Source: Bradyrhizobium diazoefficiens
GTDB taxonomy: Bacteria > Pseudomonadota > Alphaproteobacteria > Rhizobiales > Xanthobacteraceae
Length of the DNA: 64,000 nt
Reading direction: 5' to 3'
Assembly (NCBI RefSeq): GCF_016616885.1
Contig: NZ_CP067102.1
Coordinates: 1,392,501-1,456,500 of the forward strand
In this document: positions 45,545 to 54,215 of the stretch, one piece after another
Position numbering within the stretch: position 1 is the first letter of the stretch
How the letters are laid out: each line of letters begins with the position of its first letter
Made by a program: the position numbers and the translations under genes
Notes under the pieces: generated by a model
Seen by the model: only the letters and a program-made list of their open reading frames with translations
Told to the model about the DNA's origin: nothing
Databases searched by the model: none

Positions 45545-46217
45545 GGAGCACGCCGGCTACCTCGTCCTCAGCCGCTGCGACAACGCGATCGGGCTCGCTA
45601 ATCAGCAAATCCTGCGGCCGCTTGCCGCCAAGGAAGCTGTTGACCGACGCAAACCAATAGGCAAGTCCCCAATCGTCCTTCTTTCCGCGGAAGACCTTCA
45701 GCGCCCGTGCCAGGCCCTTGCTTGGTCGATAGTCGGTCGAAGCGTCGAGGGCGTAGCCTGGAAAATAGTCCGTGCCACGATGATGTATGGCGAAGATCTG
45801 TCCCTCTCGCTTCCACTTGTTCGGCTGGGCGCTCGGGTTGGTGGTGCTAAAGCCAGCGATCTCGGCGATTTGTGCCGCCGTCATCCACTCGCCGGTCTCG
45901 ATCACGCTCTTGCGGGCTTCCGCCGTCATCCGAGCTTCAATCAGCTTGTGCCGGGGCGGAGGAATGTCTGGCACCAGAGCCTCAATAATCGACCGGTACT
46001 TTGCCTCGTGGCGGCGCTCAATAATGCTAGGAATGAGCGCGGTAAGTCCAGCAACCGTGTCCAAGAGCACGTGAGCGAGCGCGTGGTTGCCATGCTGCAA
46101 TGTCAAAGCAACGACTTGGTCCACTGACAGGTGGGCCAGCTTTTTTCGTACCTCATCGGGAGTTCCGGTGATGGTTCCGACACCCGAGCGCTCAAGAGCA
46201 TTTTGTGCGGCCGTCAT
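45537..46217 (-). CDS. Xre/MbcA/ParS-type antitoxin
   Basis: 226 aa from the ATG at 46217; the upstream ATG at 46265 would lie inside the operator. The C-terminal region has the Xre/MbcA/ParS toxin-binding pattern (WGLAYWFASVNSFLGGKRPQ, DLLISEPDRVVAAAEDEVAG). The N-terminal half is helical and contains MTAAQIAEIAGFSTTNPSAQ, a helix-turn-helix-like segment. The antitoxin neutralises RES and represses the operon. Longer than the usual ~150 aa because of an extra N-terminal part. Confidence 0.85.
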   Translation of the reverse strand: MTAAQNALERSGVGTITGTPDEVRKKLAHLSVDQVVALTLQHGNHALAHVLLDTVAGLTALIPSIIERRHEAKYRSIIEALVPDIPPPRHKLIEARMTAEARKSVIETGEWMTAAQIAEIAGFSTTNPSAQPNKWKREGQIFAIHHRGTDYFPGYALDASTDYRPSKGLARALKVFRGKKDDWGLAYWFASVNSFLGGKRPQDLLISEPDRVVAAAEDEVAGVLHG

Positions 46218-46227
46218 GGCTTCATTC

Positions 46228-46263
46228 CGGTTATCTCGGTTATCAATATAGTGCGATAACCGC
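46228..46263. promoter_or_regulatory. Operator of the Xre-RES operon
   Basis: A perfect inverted repeat, CGGTTATC at 46237-46244 and GATAACCG at 46255-46262, is separated by 10 bp. A further half-site CGGTTATC lies at 46228-46235, directly repeated. The site lies 11-46 bp upstream of the antitoxin start, where autoregulatory Xre proteins bind. Confidence 0.7.
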
Positions 46264-46324
46264 AATAATCAAGAGCCTTCGAAAGCCAGTCGCACAGGGC
46301 TCACTACTGATTGCGATGTTGTCA

Positions 46325-46760
46325 ATCATGACCGCAGCCCGATCACGTCGCCGGGAGCACTTTTTGCCTTTTGGCTAGCGCGGGCCTTTTCTGTAGTGAA
46401 CATCCATTTGATGCGGGAGCGTGCGGCATTCCTCTGCCACTCCCAAGCGGTGATCTCGCGGCGCAGTCGCTTGGGGTCGTCGATTCTGCGATCGAGGCGC
46501 TGTCCCTGCAAGACGCCGATCTCGTCTCACATGTTGAGCCAGCTTGCATGCTTGGGGGTGTAGTGGAACTCGAGCCGCCGCAAGATCCGTCTGGCTTCGG
46601 CAGGCGGGAACGCCTGATAGAGGGCGCCGGCGGAATGGGTCGATAGATTGTCCTGGACGACCCGGATGGTCTCGGCGCCGGGATAATGGATGTCGACGAG
46701 CTCGCGCATGCATTGGGCGTAGTCTTTTGCCGCGCGTCGCTCAGTGACCTAGCCCAAGGG
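46325..46760 (-). pseudogene. IS630-family transposase, C-terminal remnant
   Basis: The frame reads [60 protein letters not shown] and HYTPKHASWLNM. It then hits a TGA and continues DEIGVLQGQRLDRRIDDPKR and AWEWQRNAARSRIKWMFTTE. These are the C-terminal DDE motifs (DNLSTH, HASWLNMVE) of IS630 transposases. The first half is absent and a stop replaces the VE after WLNM, so it is dead. Confidence 0.85.
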
Positions 46761-46794
46761 CACGTGCGCCGCCGCGCCTTGTTCAACTGGAGCT

Positions 46795-47190
46795 TTCTAT
46801 CGGCTTAGTCGCTGCGCTTGCCGGTCTGACCAACTTCGACCGGACGGGAGCGGCGCGCGGAATTGCCCAGTGCGGTGCCTGCACAGTGCACGTCGGCAGT
46901 GACGCGGTTCGGTCGTGCATCACGGCCGTAAGTGACGTTGCCAAGCCAGTCACCACAATCGAAGGCCTGGATGCGGACGGCAACCATCCCGTTCAGCGCG
47001 CGTGGCGCGAGGAGCGTGTTCCACAATGCGGCTACTGCCAGGCCGGATAAATCAAGCAGGCCGCGGCGCTCCTTGCCGAGATCAAGAACCCTCCGATCAG
47101 CAGAACAGCGATGCGATGGCAGGGAATATTTGCCGCTACGGTTGCTACCAGCGGATCCAGTCTGCGGTTCGCAGGGCGTCAAGGGGGATC
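46795..47190 (+). pseudogene. (2Fe-2S) small subunit of a molybdenum hydroxylase (isoquinoline oxidoreductase alpha-like), remnant
   Basis: Plus-strand fragments read [40 protein letters not shown] and [12 protein letters not shown], then a TAA where the family continues QIM. The two cysteine motifs that bind [2Fe-2S] clusters are clear. The N-terminal third is missing (cut by the IS630 remnant), and a premature stop lies at 47048-47050. It precedes the remnant of the large subunit in the usual order. Confidence 0.82.
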
Positions 47191-47195
47191 TAACG

Positions 47196-47540
47196 ATGAG
47201 CGATCATGCACCGTCAACTTCGTCAAACCCCGGTGTGAGACTTGAGAACGTTAGCCGGCGTCAATTCCTTCGCTCGACGGCAGCTGTTACAGCGTTTGCT
47301 GTAGCTGCCGAGATTTCCGGCTTGCGGGCTGGCTTGGTGTACGAAACCGGTGGCGCGCAGATGCCGCATGGGACCGTCAACGATCCACACGTCGTCGTAT
47401 CGATTGACTCGTCGGGCATCGTTTCGATTACCGCCCACCGTTCCGAGATGGGTATAACCGAGTTTCTCAAGGTCGATGGACGAGCTAACGTCGCGCTTCA
47501 ACCTTGGCATCTCCATGACCTTCGATGGGGATGGCATTGC
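47196..47540 (+). pseudogene. Molybdopterin large subunit (isoquinoline oxidoreductase beta-like), 5' fragment
   Basis: MSDHAPSTSSNPGVRLENVS is followed by a twin-arginine signal (RRQFLRSTAAVTAFAVAAE), then VSIDSSGIVSITAHRSEMG, all matching the N-terminus of the periplasmic xanthine-oxidase-like large subunit. The similarity ends after about 90 residues, and the remaining ~650 are absent. The IS256 element lies about 170 bp downstream but does not itself mark the break. Confidence 0.75.
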
Positions 47541-47710
47541 ATAAGCCAAAGACAATGTCCGATCCTTCACTCCGGAGGCGTGAGTCTCTCGGAGTGCAGG
47601 AGGGGAGAACATGACATGTCCTTCCCGATCAGCAAGCCGTCTGACCTTCACGCACAGGCTCTCATAGAGCTCGCCGTGCCGGCGCGCACGCGTCAATCAG
47701 GCGGTCTTCG

Positions 47711-47737
47711 GAGCTATCGCTGAAAGTTGGTGACGGC
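47711..47737 (+). repeat. Left terminal inverted repeat of the IS256-family element
   Basis: 27 bp, 24 of 27 identical to the right repeat in inverse orientation; differences at positions 12, 15 and 16 from the tip. Immediately preceded by the CGGTCTTCG target copy. Confidence 0.92.
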
Positions 47738-47808
47738 GGGAATCGGAAAGGCGGCATATCGTGGGGGTGCTTGACGCCTCCACTTCTCCACCGAAGGAGC
47801 GATATGCC

Positions 47809-49092
47809 GTGTCCAAAGATAACATCATCAAGCTGATTCAACCAGGAAACGTCGACGATCAACTCACCGAAATCTTGCGCAATGGGGCGCGTGCTCTGTT
47901 GGCCCAGGCGGTCGAGGCCGAGGTCGCGGACTTTCTCGGCAAGCATGCCGATTTGAAGACCGCGGACGGCCACCAGCGCGTCGTGCGCCACGGTCACCTG
48001 CCGGAACGCGAGGTGATGACCGGTATCGGTCCGGTCGCCGTCCGCCAGCCGCGTGTACGCGATCGCGAGGCGGACGCTATCGACCCCGACCGCATCCGGT
48101 TCTCTCCGTCGATCCTGCCGCCCTACATGCGCCGCTCGAAATCGATCGAGACGCTGCTGCCGATCCTTTACCTGAAGGGTATCTCCACCGGCGACTTCTC
48201 CGAGGCTCTGGCGGCGCTGCTCGGCAAGGATGCTGCCGGGTTGTCGGCATCGGCTATCGGCCGTCTGAAGGACGGTTGGCTCGACGAACACACTGCGTGG
48301 CAGAGGCGCGATCTGTCGACGAAGCGCTACGTCTACATCTGGGCCGATGGCATCCATCTCCAAGCACGCCTCGAAGACGAAAAGCAGTGCATCCTTGTGC
48401 TGATCGGCGCGACGCCGGAAGGCCGCAAGGAACTGGTCGGCTTCACCGATGGCGCCCGCGAGAGCGCGCAGGACTGGCGCGATCTGCTGCTCGACCTGAA
48501 GCGGCGCGGGCTCGACGTGCCGCCGCGGCTCGCCATCACCGACGGCGCGCTCGGGTTCTGGAAGGCCGCCGGCGAGGTCTGGCCGAAAACGCGCGAGCAG
48601 CGCTGCTGGGTGCACAAGACCGCGAATGTGATCGCCAAGTTGCCGACGAGCCAGCAGCCGAAGGCCAAACGCGCGTTGCAGGAGATCTGGATGGCCGAAA
48701 CCAAGGCCGCCGCCGAACTGGCGTTCGACGCTTTCATCGAGAGCTACACGCCCAAATACGAGAAGGCGGCCGACTGCCTGAGCAAGGACCGGGACACGCT
48801 ACTGGCGTTCTACGACTTCCCGGCCGAGCACTGGAAACACCTGCGGACGACCAATCCCATTGAAAGCACCTTCGCTACCGTGCGCCACCGCACGATCCGA
48901 TCGAAGGGTTGCCTGTCCAACAGGACGGCGCTCGCGATGGTCTTCAAACTGCTTGAAGCCGCGCAGAAAAGCTGGCGTCGTCTCGATGGCCACAACCAGT
49001 TGCCAAAACTCGTTCTCGGTGTGACATTCAACGACGGGATCGAGGTCATCGCCAAACCGACTGACCGTCAGCCCATAACCGCCGCCGCCTGA
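47809..49092 (+). CDS. IS256-family transposase
   Basis: 427 aa from a GTG at 47809 (MSKDNIIKLIQPGNVDDQLT after start), with GGAGCG upstream; an in-frame start at 47761 is less likely. DDE-type catalytic features are the first Asp in YVYIWADGIHLQAR, the second in LAITDGALGFWKA, and Glu in TNPIESTFATVRHRT, with the C/H block RCWVHKTANVIAKLP between. It is intact and, with two good IRs, probably functional. Confidence 0.95.
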   Translation: MSKDNIIKLIQPGNVDDQLTEILRNGARALLAQAVEAEVADFLGKHADLKTADGHQRVVRHGHLPEREVMTGIGPVAVRQPRVRDREADAIDPDRIRFSPSILPPYMRRSKSIETLLPILYLKGISTGDFSEALAALLGKDAAGLSASAIGRLKDGWLDEHTAWQRRDLSTKRYVYIWADGIHLQARLEDEKQCILVLIGATPEGRKELVGFTDGARESAQDWRDLLLDLKRRGLDVPPRLAITDGALGFWKAAGEVWPKTREQRCWVHKTANVIAKLPTSQQPKAKRALQEIWMAETKAAAELAFDAFIESYTPKYEKAADCLSKDRDTLLAFYDFPAEHWKHLRTTNPIESTFATVRHRTIRSKGCLSNRTALAMVFKLLEAAQKSWRRLDGHNQLPKLVLGVTFNDGIEVIAKPTDRQPITAAA

Positions 49093-49100
49093 CCGGCCAG

Positions 49101-49127
49101 GCCGTCACCAAAATTTAGCGATAGCTC
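49101..49127 (-). repeat. Right terminal inverted repeat of the IS256-family element
   Basis: 27 bp ending GCGATAGCTC at 49127, immediately followed by the second CGGTCTTCG target copy. Confidence 0.92.
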
Positions 49128-49173
49128 CGGTCTTCGTCGTGTGCGTACCTATCAGAAGAGAGCTGAACGTCTC

Positions 49174-49527
49174 TCAGAAAATTATCGCAGCTAGCGTGCC
49201 GAGCGCGCCGAACACCAGCCCGATCAGCGAACCGGCTGTCGGCACGTCTCGAAAGAGCAGAAGCGCCAGAATCGGTTCCATCACTAAAATTGCGCCCACC
49301 GATATTGCGACAATGATCCAGATATTCTTGAGATACATGTAGCCGAGTGCGTATCCGCAGACAAGCAGGATACCACCGACTGATATCAGTAGGAACATCG
49401 GCAGAAGCGTTGTGAGATGCCCGCCAGCTTTCCCGAACTGCCTTGAGGCAATCAACTCGGCGATTATCGAAAGGGCTTCTCCAAAGAAAATCGCTCCCAC
49501 CGCCGCAATTTTCAACATTGAGCTCAT
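49174..49527 (-). CDS. Small multi-pass (EamA/SMR-like) membrane protein
   Basis: 117 aa from the ATG at 49527 (MSSMLKIAAVGAIFFGEALS); a start at 49590 would add 21 residues. About four hydrophobic helices are visible: MLKIAAVGAIFFGEALSI, LPMFLLISVGGILLVCGYAL, WIIVAISVGAILVMEPILAL and SLIGLVFGALGTLAAIIF. The pattern with VMEPILALLLFRD resembles half an EamA transporter or an EmrE-like small multidrug protein. Substrate is unknown. It lies in the same direction as the diiron gene upstream. Confidence 0.68.
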   Translation of the reverse strand: MSSMLKIAAVGAIFFGEALSIIAELIASRQFGKAGGHLTTLLPMFLLISVGGILLVCGYALGYMYLKNIWIIVAISVGAILVMEPILALLLFRDVPTAGSLIGLVFGALGTLAAIIF

Positions 49528-50068
49528 CGCCTGACTCAAAAGCAATGTGAAAGTCCGGGCATCATCGTGCTCGAGAGACTTCATGGCCATGCCGCGGCTC
49601 TCGAGGCTTGCTGCGGGTGGGCTCAGAGCTGCAGCGCACGAAGGGCAGTGAAGGTCGAGCCGTTACCGGTCGATCGTCGTATCCCGGGCAGCGCCCGGCT
49701 CTCTGCGAATTGTCGACCAGCGCATCTCCAATCATCTCGACAGAAGTGCCGGCTGCTGTGCCCACCCAGCTCACAACCGCGCGATCAACGATGTCCATTG
49801 TTTGAATGGGCTCTATAACATTAGAGACCGTTCGGCGAGATCACTCCTTGAAAAGGGGTTGCGCCACGTTGGTCCTGAAAATGGTGAACTCCAGTTCATC
49901 GTGCCGGCTCCCGCCCAACTCAGAGCATCACAGCTTAAGCTGCAATCTGCACTGGGAGTGCGGAATTACCGTTACAAAGTTAGACACAGTTCGTTCTGGT
50001 TCACTCATCGACCGCAAGAATGTGCGGCAACATCTCTCGTTCGGATTCGGCAGCCATCGCTACGTACC
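49528..50068. other. 540 bp, possible gene start remnant
   Basis: A minus-strand frame from 49798 begins MDIVDRAVVSWVGTAAGTSV and EMIGDALVDNSQRAG, which looks protein-like for 35 residues and then becomes Arg/Pro-rich. It may be a broken small gene. The remainder shows nothing. Confidence 0.35.
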
Positions 50069-50812
50069 TCAATTCGGGCGATGGCTCCATCTGTCTCGCT
50101 CTACGGCCTGGAGAGGTTTTTCGACATTTCTCAGGATCGCGACGCGGCATTTGTCGAGCAACTCCTTCGTGTATACGGCGCCGAAATAGTCCAGCAGGAA
50201 GGTGCCAGCGTAGCTCAGATCATCAAGGTGGCTGATTATCCTATCGAGCATTGCACCAATTTCTCCAACGCGGTCGCGATAGCGTGCGCGGATCACGTTA
50301 ACGGCGTTCATCGAGTGAACGGCTTCGTCAGCAACCACCTCTCGCAGCCAATGAAGGAAGATGTCGTTGCGAAGTTCGGTATAGAACGGCTTCTCTGCGG
50401 CATAGGCATGGCAAGTGCACATCTCATCAAATGCGATCATAACCATCACAGAGAATTCGTCGGTGAGGTGGTCATTGATCGTATCGAAATCATGCGGTCG
50501 AGCCTCCAATCTCTCTCGGAGGTTCCTCTCGGATCCATTGGCGACAAGTTCAATGATGCGGACAAAGCCATCGGTGTGACGCTCTTCGTCCGCGGCCCAG
50601 ACAGTAAAAAACGCCCGAGCTTCATCGGTGGCAATCAGATTGCGGACGGATAACTCGGCTTTCAAATGCCTGGCGTCATACTCCGTGTACAGGTCAGGCC
50701 ACAATTTATTCCAACGTGCGCGCACAACCGACGGTTCGGCGCTGAACATCCCCGGCGTAAGAGCATTGAACAATTCTTTTGGACTCCAGTTGCGTCGAAG
50801 CGGCGTGATCAT
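50069..50812 (-). CDS. Ferritin-like diiron protein (AurF/desaturase-like)
   Basis: 247 aa from the ATG at 50812, which has AGGAG 8 bp upstream; the longer frame to 51043 adds shadow-like sequence. ExxH diiron motifs are visible in AADEERHTDGFVRIIE and VVADEAVHSMNAVNVI, and between them lies MIAFDEMCTCHAYAAEKPFY. This spacing fits a four-helix bundle with a carboxylate-bridged diiron centre, as in AurF-type N-oxygenases or acyl-ACP desaturases. The exact reaction cannot be assigned. Confidence 0.72.
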   Translation of the reverse strand: MITPLRRNWSPKELFNALTPGMFSAEPSVVRARWNKLWPDLYTEYDARHLKAELSVRNLIATDEARAFFTVWAADEERHTDGFVRIIELVANGSERNLRERLEARPHDFDTINDHLTDEFSVMVMIAFDEMCTCHAYAAEKPFYTELRNDIFLHWLREVVADEAVHSMNAVNVIRARYRDRVGEIGAMLDRIISHLDDLSYAGTFLLDYFGAVYTKELLDKCRVAILRNVEKPLQAVERDRWSHRPN

Positions 50813-51239
50813 CCGACTGCTCCTAAGCGTAAGCGCTGCGAGCGGCTCTGTTGGACGAATAGTCCTTCCAAATGTTGGTAAAGAAGTTTGCCACACACCA
50901 AACACGCCGTCGCCTCCTTGTTTTGGTGAGTGCAATTCCGGACGCTGCACCTTTCGGTTTGGCCTGACGTGTTGCCTTGAACGGCCCAGTATGGGGCGCA
51001 CCGCCGAGCCAACAATGCTCGTGATTCCGAGAAGTTTGGGCATGACTTCATCAGCTCAGATTGTCTGACCAGGCCTCAGGTCGTGGGGCATTTCTATGAG
51101 GTGGGTTGATCAACCTCGGAATCGCACGCACTGTTGACCCGACATGGCGAGGTCATGATGGCGCCGCGTGCCATGGGGTGCCACCAAGCGTCGATCTGTG
51201 CCCCAACCGGGCTCTACGTCACCCAGTCTAACAGCGGGT
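50813..51239. other. Upstream region of the diiron gene, 430 bp
   Basis: No convincing gene. Holds the ribosome-binding site and probably the promoter of the diiron gene. Confidence 0.35.
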
Positions 51240-51940
51240 AGGTGTGGTGCTACGCGATCAAAGGCGTCGAGCCCGCGACCGGTCAGACGGGTTCCGCTCT
51301 TTGGCGACAAGCTCCTTCACCAAACAGAAGCGCTTTAAAGCCGTTTTGGTTGAGCAGGGTCTCGCACCCCAGAGCACAACAACATCATCTCCACGGGTCG
51401 CGCTGCAGTCCGTATGTCGTGGAAGAACGGGGAGATCCTCTCCGTCCCGCCGTTCACGCTGTTGAGGTTGGCGAGCAGGAACCCGTGGGCGGGCCTGCGA
51501 GCCTTGGGGAACAGCGCAGGCTGCTCGGCGAGCTGCGCGAGCACGTCCGGCTCATGAACGTGCTTCTCATCGCGACTACGGCCCGTCCTGCCGCGATTTT
51601 TCAAATGCATCGGGTGCAGTTCAACTTCGAAGCCAGCCTCATCTATTCAACAAGTCCGGCAGAAGCAGAACAAGGCGCGCGGTGGCGAAGATGCCGCCGC
51701 TCCACAAAGCCATCCTGCTTTCCCAGCAAGGACAGCGGGCCTTCATCGAGTTCGAGGGTAGGGCGGTAAAGTCGGTTAGAACCGCATGGCGGAAAGCCCG
51801 GACGCGGGCGAACCTCGATAAGGATGTGACGCTCTACTCATGGCGTCCACGTTGGGCCGCCGGATGCGCGCGAGAAGCGTTCTCAACTGGGAGGTCAGGG
51901 CCAGCTTGGGCACGGCAAGGAACTCCAGCTTAGCGGGGGC
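51240..51940 (+). pseudogene. Tyrosine recombinase (phage-type integrase) remnant 1
   Basis: Fragments in shifting frames: LLIATTARPAAIFQMHRVQF with NFEASLIY (the Arg-I region), then AKMPPLHKAILLSQQGQRAF, IEFEGRAVKSVRTAWRKART and RANLDKDVTLYSWR (where the family has YSLRHT), and GQLGHGKEL in another frame. The order of motifs is that of a phage integrase catalytic domain. The frames change at least twice and the terminal Tyr is lost. Confidence 0.7.
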
Positions 51941-52204
51941 ACCTTCGGGGACAGTTTTGCAGGTTTCTGGCTGGTCAGCGATATTGGAAACAGACACAAA
52001 TTGGCGCCGGCTCAGGGGATTAGCCCCCGACCTTCGGTTTACAAAATTGAGCCGTCCCAAAACCCGGAAACGAGCGCTCCTGGGGCCCGAGCAAGTCGTT
52101 CTTAGACTGGACCAATAGCTGCCCGGAACGAAAGGCGCACGCATATCTGGTGCGGCGTGCGGTGATTCCGATTCGGCGAAGCAGCACCTGATAAGCGGTT
52201 TCAT

Positions 52205-52254
52205 TGGTGGCCCGGCAGGACTCGAACCTGCAACCAGACCGTTATGAGCGGCAG
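52205..52254 (-). other. tRNA 3'-half remnant (CAU anticodon type), att-like scar
   Basis: Read on the minus strand, this stretch runs from an anticodon loop CTCATAA through a T-arm (GCAGGTTCGAGTCCTGC) to a 3' end GGGCCACCA. The 5' half (D-arm, 5' acceptor strand) is absent, and one anticodon-stem pair is mismatched. It is not a functional tRNA. Tyrosine integrases commonly recombine at tRNA 3' halves, so this is probably an attachment-site scar. Confidence 0.7.
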
Positions 52255-52421
52255 ACTATTGATCACATTCATTGATTTTGCTGCGGTTTAGCCTGCGTTC
52301 GATCGCGTTTGTTGCGTTTCGATCAGGTCGTTCCTGGTGCGAAACTGGTGCGGTTGCCAGTTCGCGGTTCGGAGGTGATTGGCTCAACAGTCGCAACTTC
52401 TTCAAGCCGCTTTGCCGTTGT

Positions 52422-52466
52422 CCTCTCAAGGCTGAAACAGGGGTTCGATTCCCCTGGGGAGCGCCA
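52422..52466 (+). other. tRNA-Glu(CUC) 3'-half remnant, att-like site
   Basis: The sequence runs from an anticodon-loop match (CTCTCAA, anticodon CTC) through AACAGGGGTTCGATTCCCCT, a perfect 5-bp T-stem with a 7-nt loop, to GGGGAGCGCCA. The 3' acceptor strand would pair with GCTCCCC, fitting tRNA-Glu. The 5' half is absent. The copy lies about 450 bp upstream of a broken tyrosine integrase in the same orientation, the standard layout of an integrase att site. Confidence 0.75.
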
Positions 52467-52899
52467 GAAAATTTAACGACTTAGAACCGCCGTGAAGAAG
52501 TCGTCGAATATCCGTTGAATAAGCGTCGGCGAATGTTGGCGAACCCCGACACATTAATTCAGCGATCCGACCGCGCGGGTTGGCGCGCGTAGATCCGATA
52601 CCTCTGTTGCGATTCGAACGGCAGTGACAACCACACGATATGCAATCCGCCTCAATTGCACGCGAAGTGCTCGCATCTGTTTGGCGGCGTCTCTAAGCGT
52701 TGAATGCGCAATGTTTACCGTGGCGCAAATGAAGGCTTCCGCATCTCGGGCGGTGCAACCGAGTTCGGCTCGGGGCCGGAAAAAGACCGCCCACGACAGC
52801 GATCGGGAATATCATTTTGTTAGGTTCGACGATCCGAGCTTGCTGCGCTTCGCTGGTGAAGGTCGACGCGCGACGCCACGGATGATCACGCTCACCTAC

Positions 52900-53833
52900 G
52901 GCCTCGGCGTCGACCTGGCCGCGCTCGCAAGGCTGATGGCAGCAAGGCTTTGAAAGACATCATGGCGGGCAAAACGCGCTGCAGCCGTCAAGACGAAGAA
53001 GCTGCGAGGCAAAGCGATCGTGAGCGGCGGGGCCGGCACCGAAACGCGCACGATGGGGTTATTTGGTGGAATCCTAACCTACGCGGTCGAGAATGGGATC
53101 ATCGACGTAAATCCAGCGCATGGCGTGCGGCGGCCGAAGGACAACGTGCGCGACAGGCGACTTTCCGAATCCGAGTATCGAGCTCTCGGCGCCATCCTCC
53201 GATCGGCTGCCGAGGACGAAAAATATGAGATGACTGTCGATATCATCCGGCAGATTGCTCTCACCGGCTCACGCCGCACCGAGATGATCAAGCTGCAATG
53301 GGTCGAAGCCGACACAGACGCAAGCTGCCTGCGCCTAATCGACAGCAAGGAGGGAATGTCCATCAGGCCTGTTGGCCTTCTAGTCATCGAGTATCTTGAA
53401 AATCGTAGGCGCATGAACGTGGGAACGTACGTCTTTCCCGGGCAGGGCGAAGACAATGTCTTCGGAAGCTTCCGAACCATTGGGAACAAATCTTCGAGGA
53501 TACGTCGCCGCCGACATCACGCCTCACGTCCTCCGACACAGCTTCGCGAGCATAGCGAACGATCTTGGGTTCACCGAGGTAACCATCGCGGCATTGGTTG
53601 GCCATTCGAAGGGATCCGTTACGAGCAATTACATTCACACGCTCGACACTGCTCTCATCATGGCCGCTGACACGATCTCTGGGTATATCCAAGGCCTGCT
53701 CGATGGGATCGAGTTCAAACAGACCGCTTACGCTCTTGACCGTGATTCCCGGAAAGCAGCTCTTGCGCGGTTCCTACGCCAAGCCATCGGCGAAAGCTCC
53801 ATGGTAGAAGAAGAGACGCGTCTCGCTGCGTAA
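52900..53833 (+). pseudogene. Tyrosine recombinase (phage-type integrase) remnant 2, frameshifted
   Basis: Segments in order: ALKDIMAGKTR, a shift near 52980, then AAAVKTKKLRGKAIVSGGAG, TETRTMGLFGGILTYAVENG and IALTGSRRTEMIKLQWVEAD (catalytic Arg I). A second shift near 53480 follows, then ADITPHVLRHSFASIANDLG (His-x-x-Arg) and GHSKGSVTSNYIHTLDTALI (His and catalytic Tyr). All catalytic residues survive but in three frames. The N-terminal arm-binding domain is not recognisable. It lies next to the tRNA-Glu scar. Confidence 0.85.
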
Positions 53834-53900
53834 GGTTGCGATCTTGTGGCGCAAATTGTTCGACGTTCGATATCGGGGCCTGCTGGTCAGAAAAGGAAGG

Positions 53901-54215
53901 CTACAGGCGGTTGCGGTCGAGATGCTTGCCTAACTCTCTCAAGCTGGCATCACGATGGACCACCCGGAACCAGCCATCGGCGGTGTTTCCGAAAGGCTCG
54001 ATCATGGCCGCGCCCAGGGTGCGCATGGGGCGTCCATCAATATAGAGTTGGACACGGAGCATTCCCTGATCAGATGCCATTTGGGCTAACAATGCGATCT
54101 GGCCTGTCCGAGCGGTGATCCCTTCTCCAGAAGAATCGATTTCGTCGATTGCGAGCACCCCGTGATCGGCGGGGACCGTGGACAACGAGGTGTGTTCCCG
54201 GCGGCATTCCTGAAT
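53901..54215 (-). pseudogene. Coding-like fragment overlapping the DUF4238 gene tail
   Basis: A minus-strand frame reads SEIQECRREHTSLSTVPADH, GVLAIDEIDSSGEGITARTG and QIALLAQMASDQGMLRVQLY, then IDGRPMRTLGAAMIEPFG, ending RELGKHLDRNRL. This looks like real protein, whereas the DUF4238 frame over the same DNA is Arg-rich. It lacks a good start (TTG at 54185 only), so it is probably the remnant of a separate gene joined to the end of the DUF4238 gene. Confidence 0.45.

Larger units (their letters stand above)
47711..49127 (+). mobile_element. Complete IS256-family insertion sequence (1417 bp)
   Basis: Terminal inverted repeats match at 24 of 27 positions, starting GAGCTATCGCT at both ends (47711 and, reversed, 49127), and enclose a full transposase gene. 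The flanks are identical 9-bp direct repeats CGGTCTTCG at 47702-47710 and 49128-49136. The 9-bp target duplication fits IS256. The element looks recent and potentially active. Confidence 0.95.

Noticed and set aside
49802..50653. 283-codon plus-strand frame
   Set aside because: Lies opposite the diiron gene, which has ExxH motifs and a ribosome-binding site.
52205..52466. Functional tRNA genes
   Set aside because: Both stretches lack the 5' half (acceptor and D-arm) and cannot fold as a tRNA.
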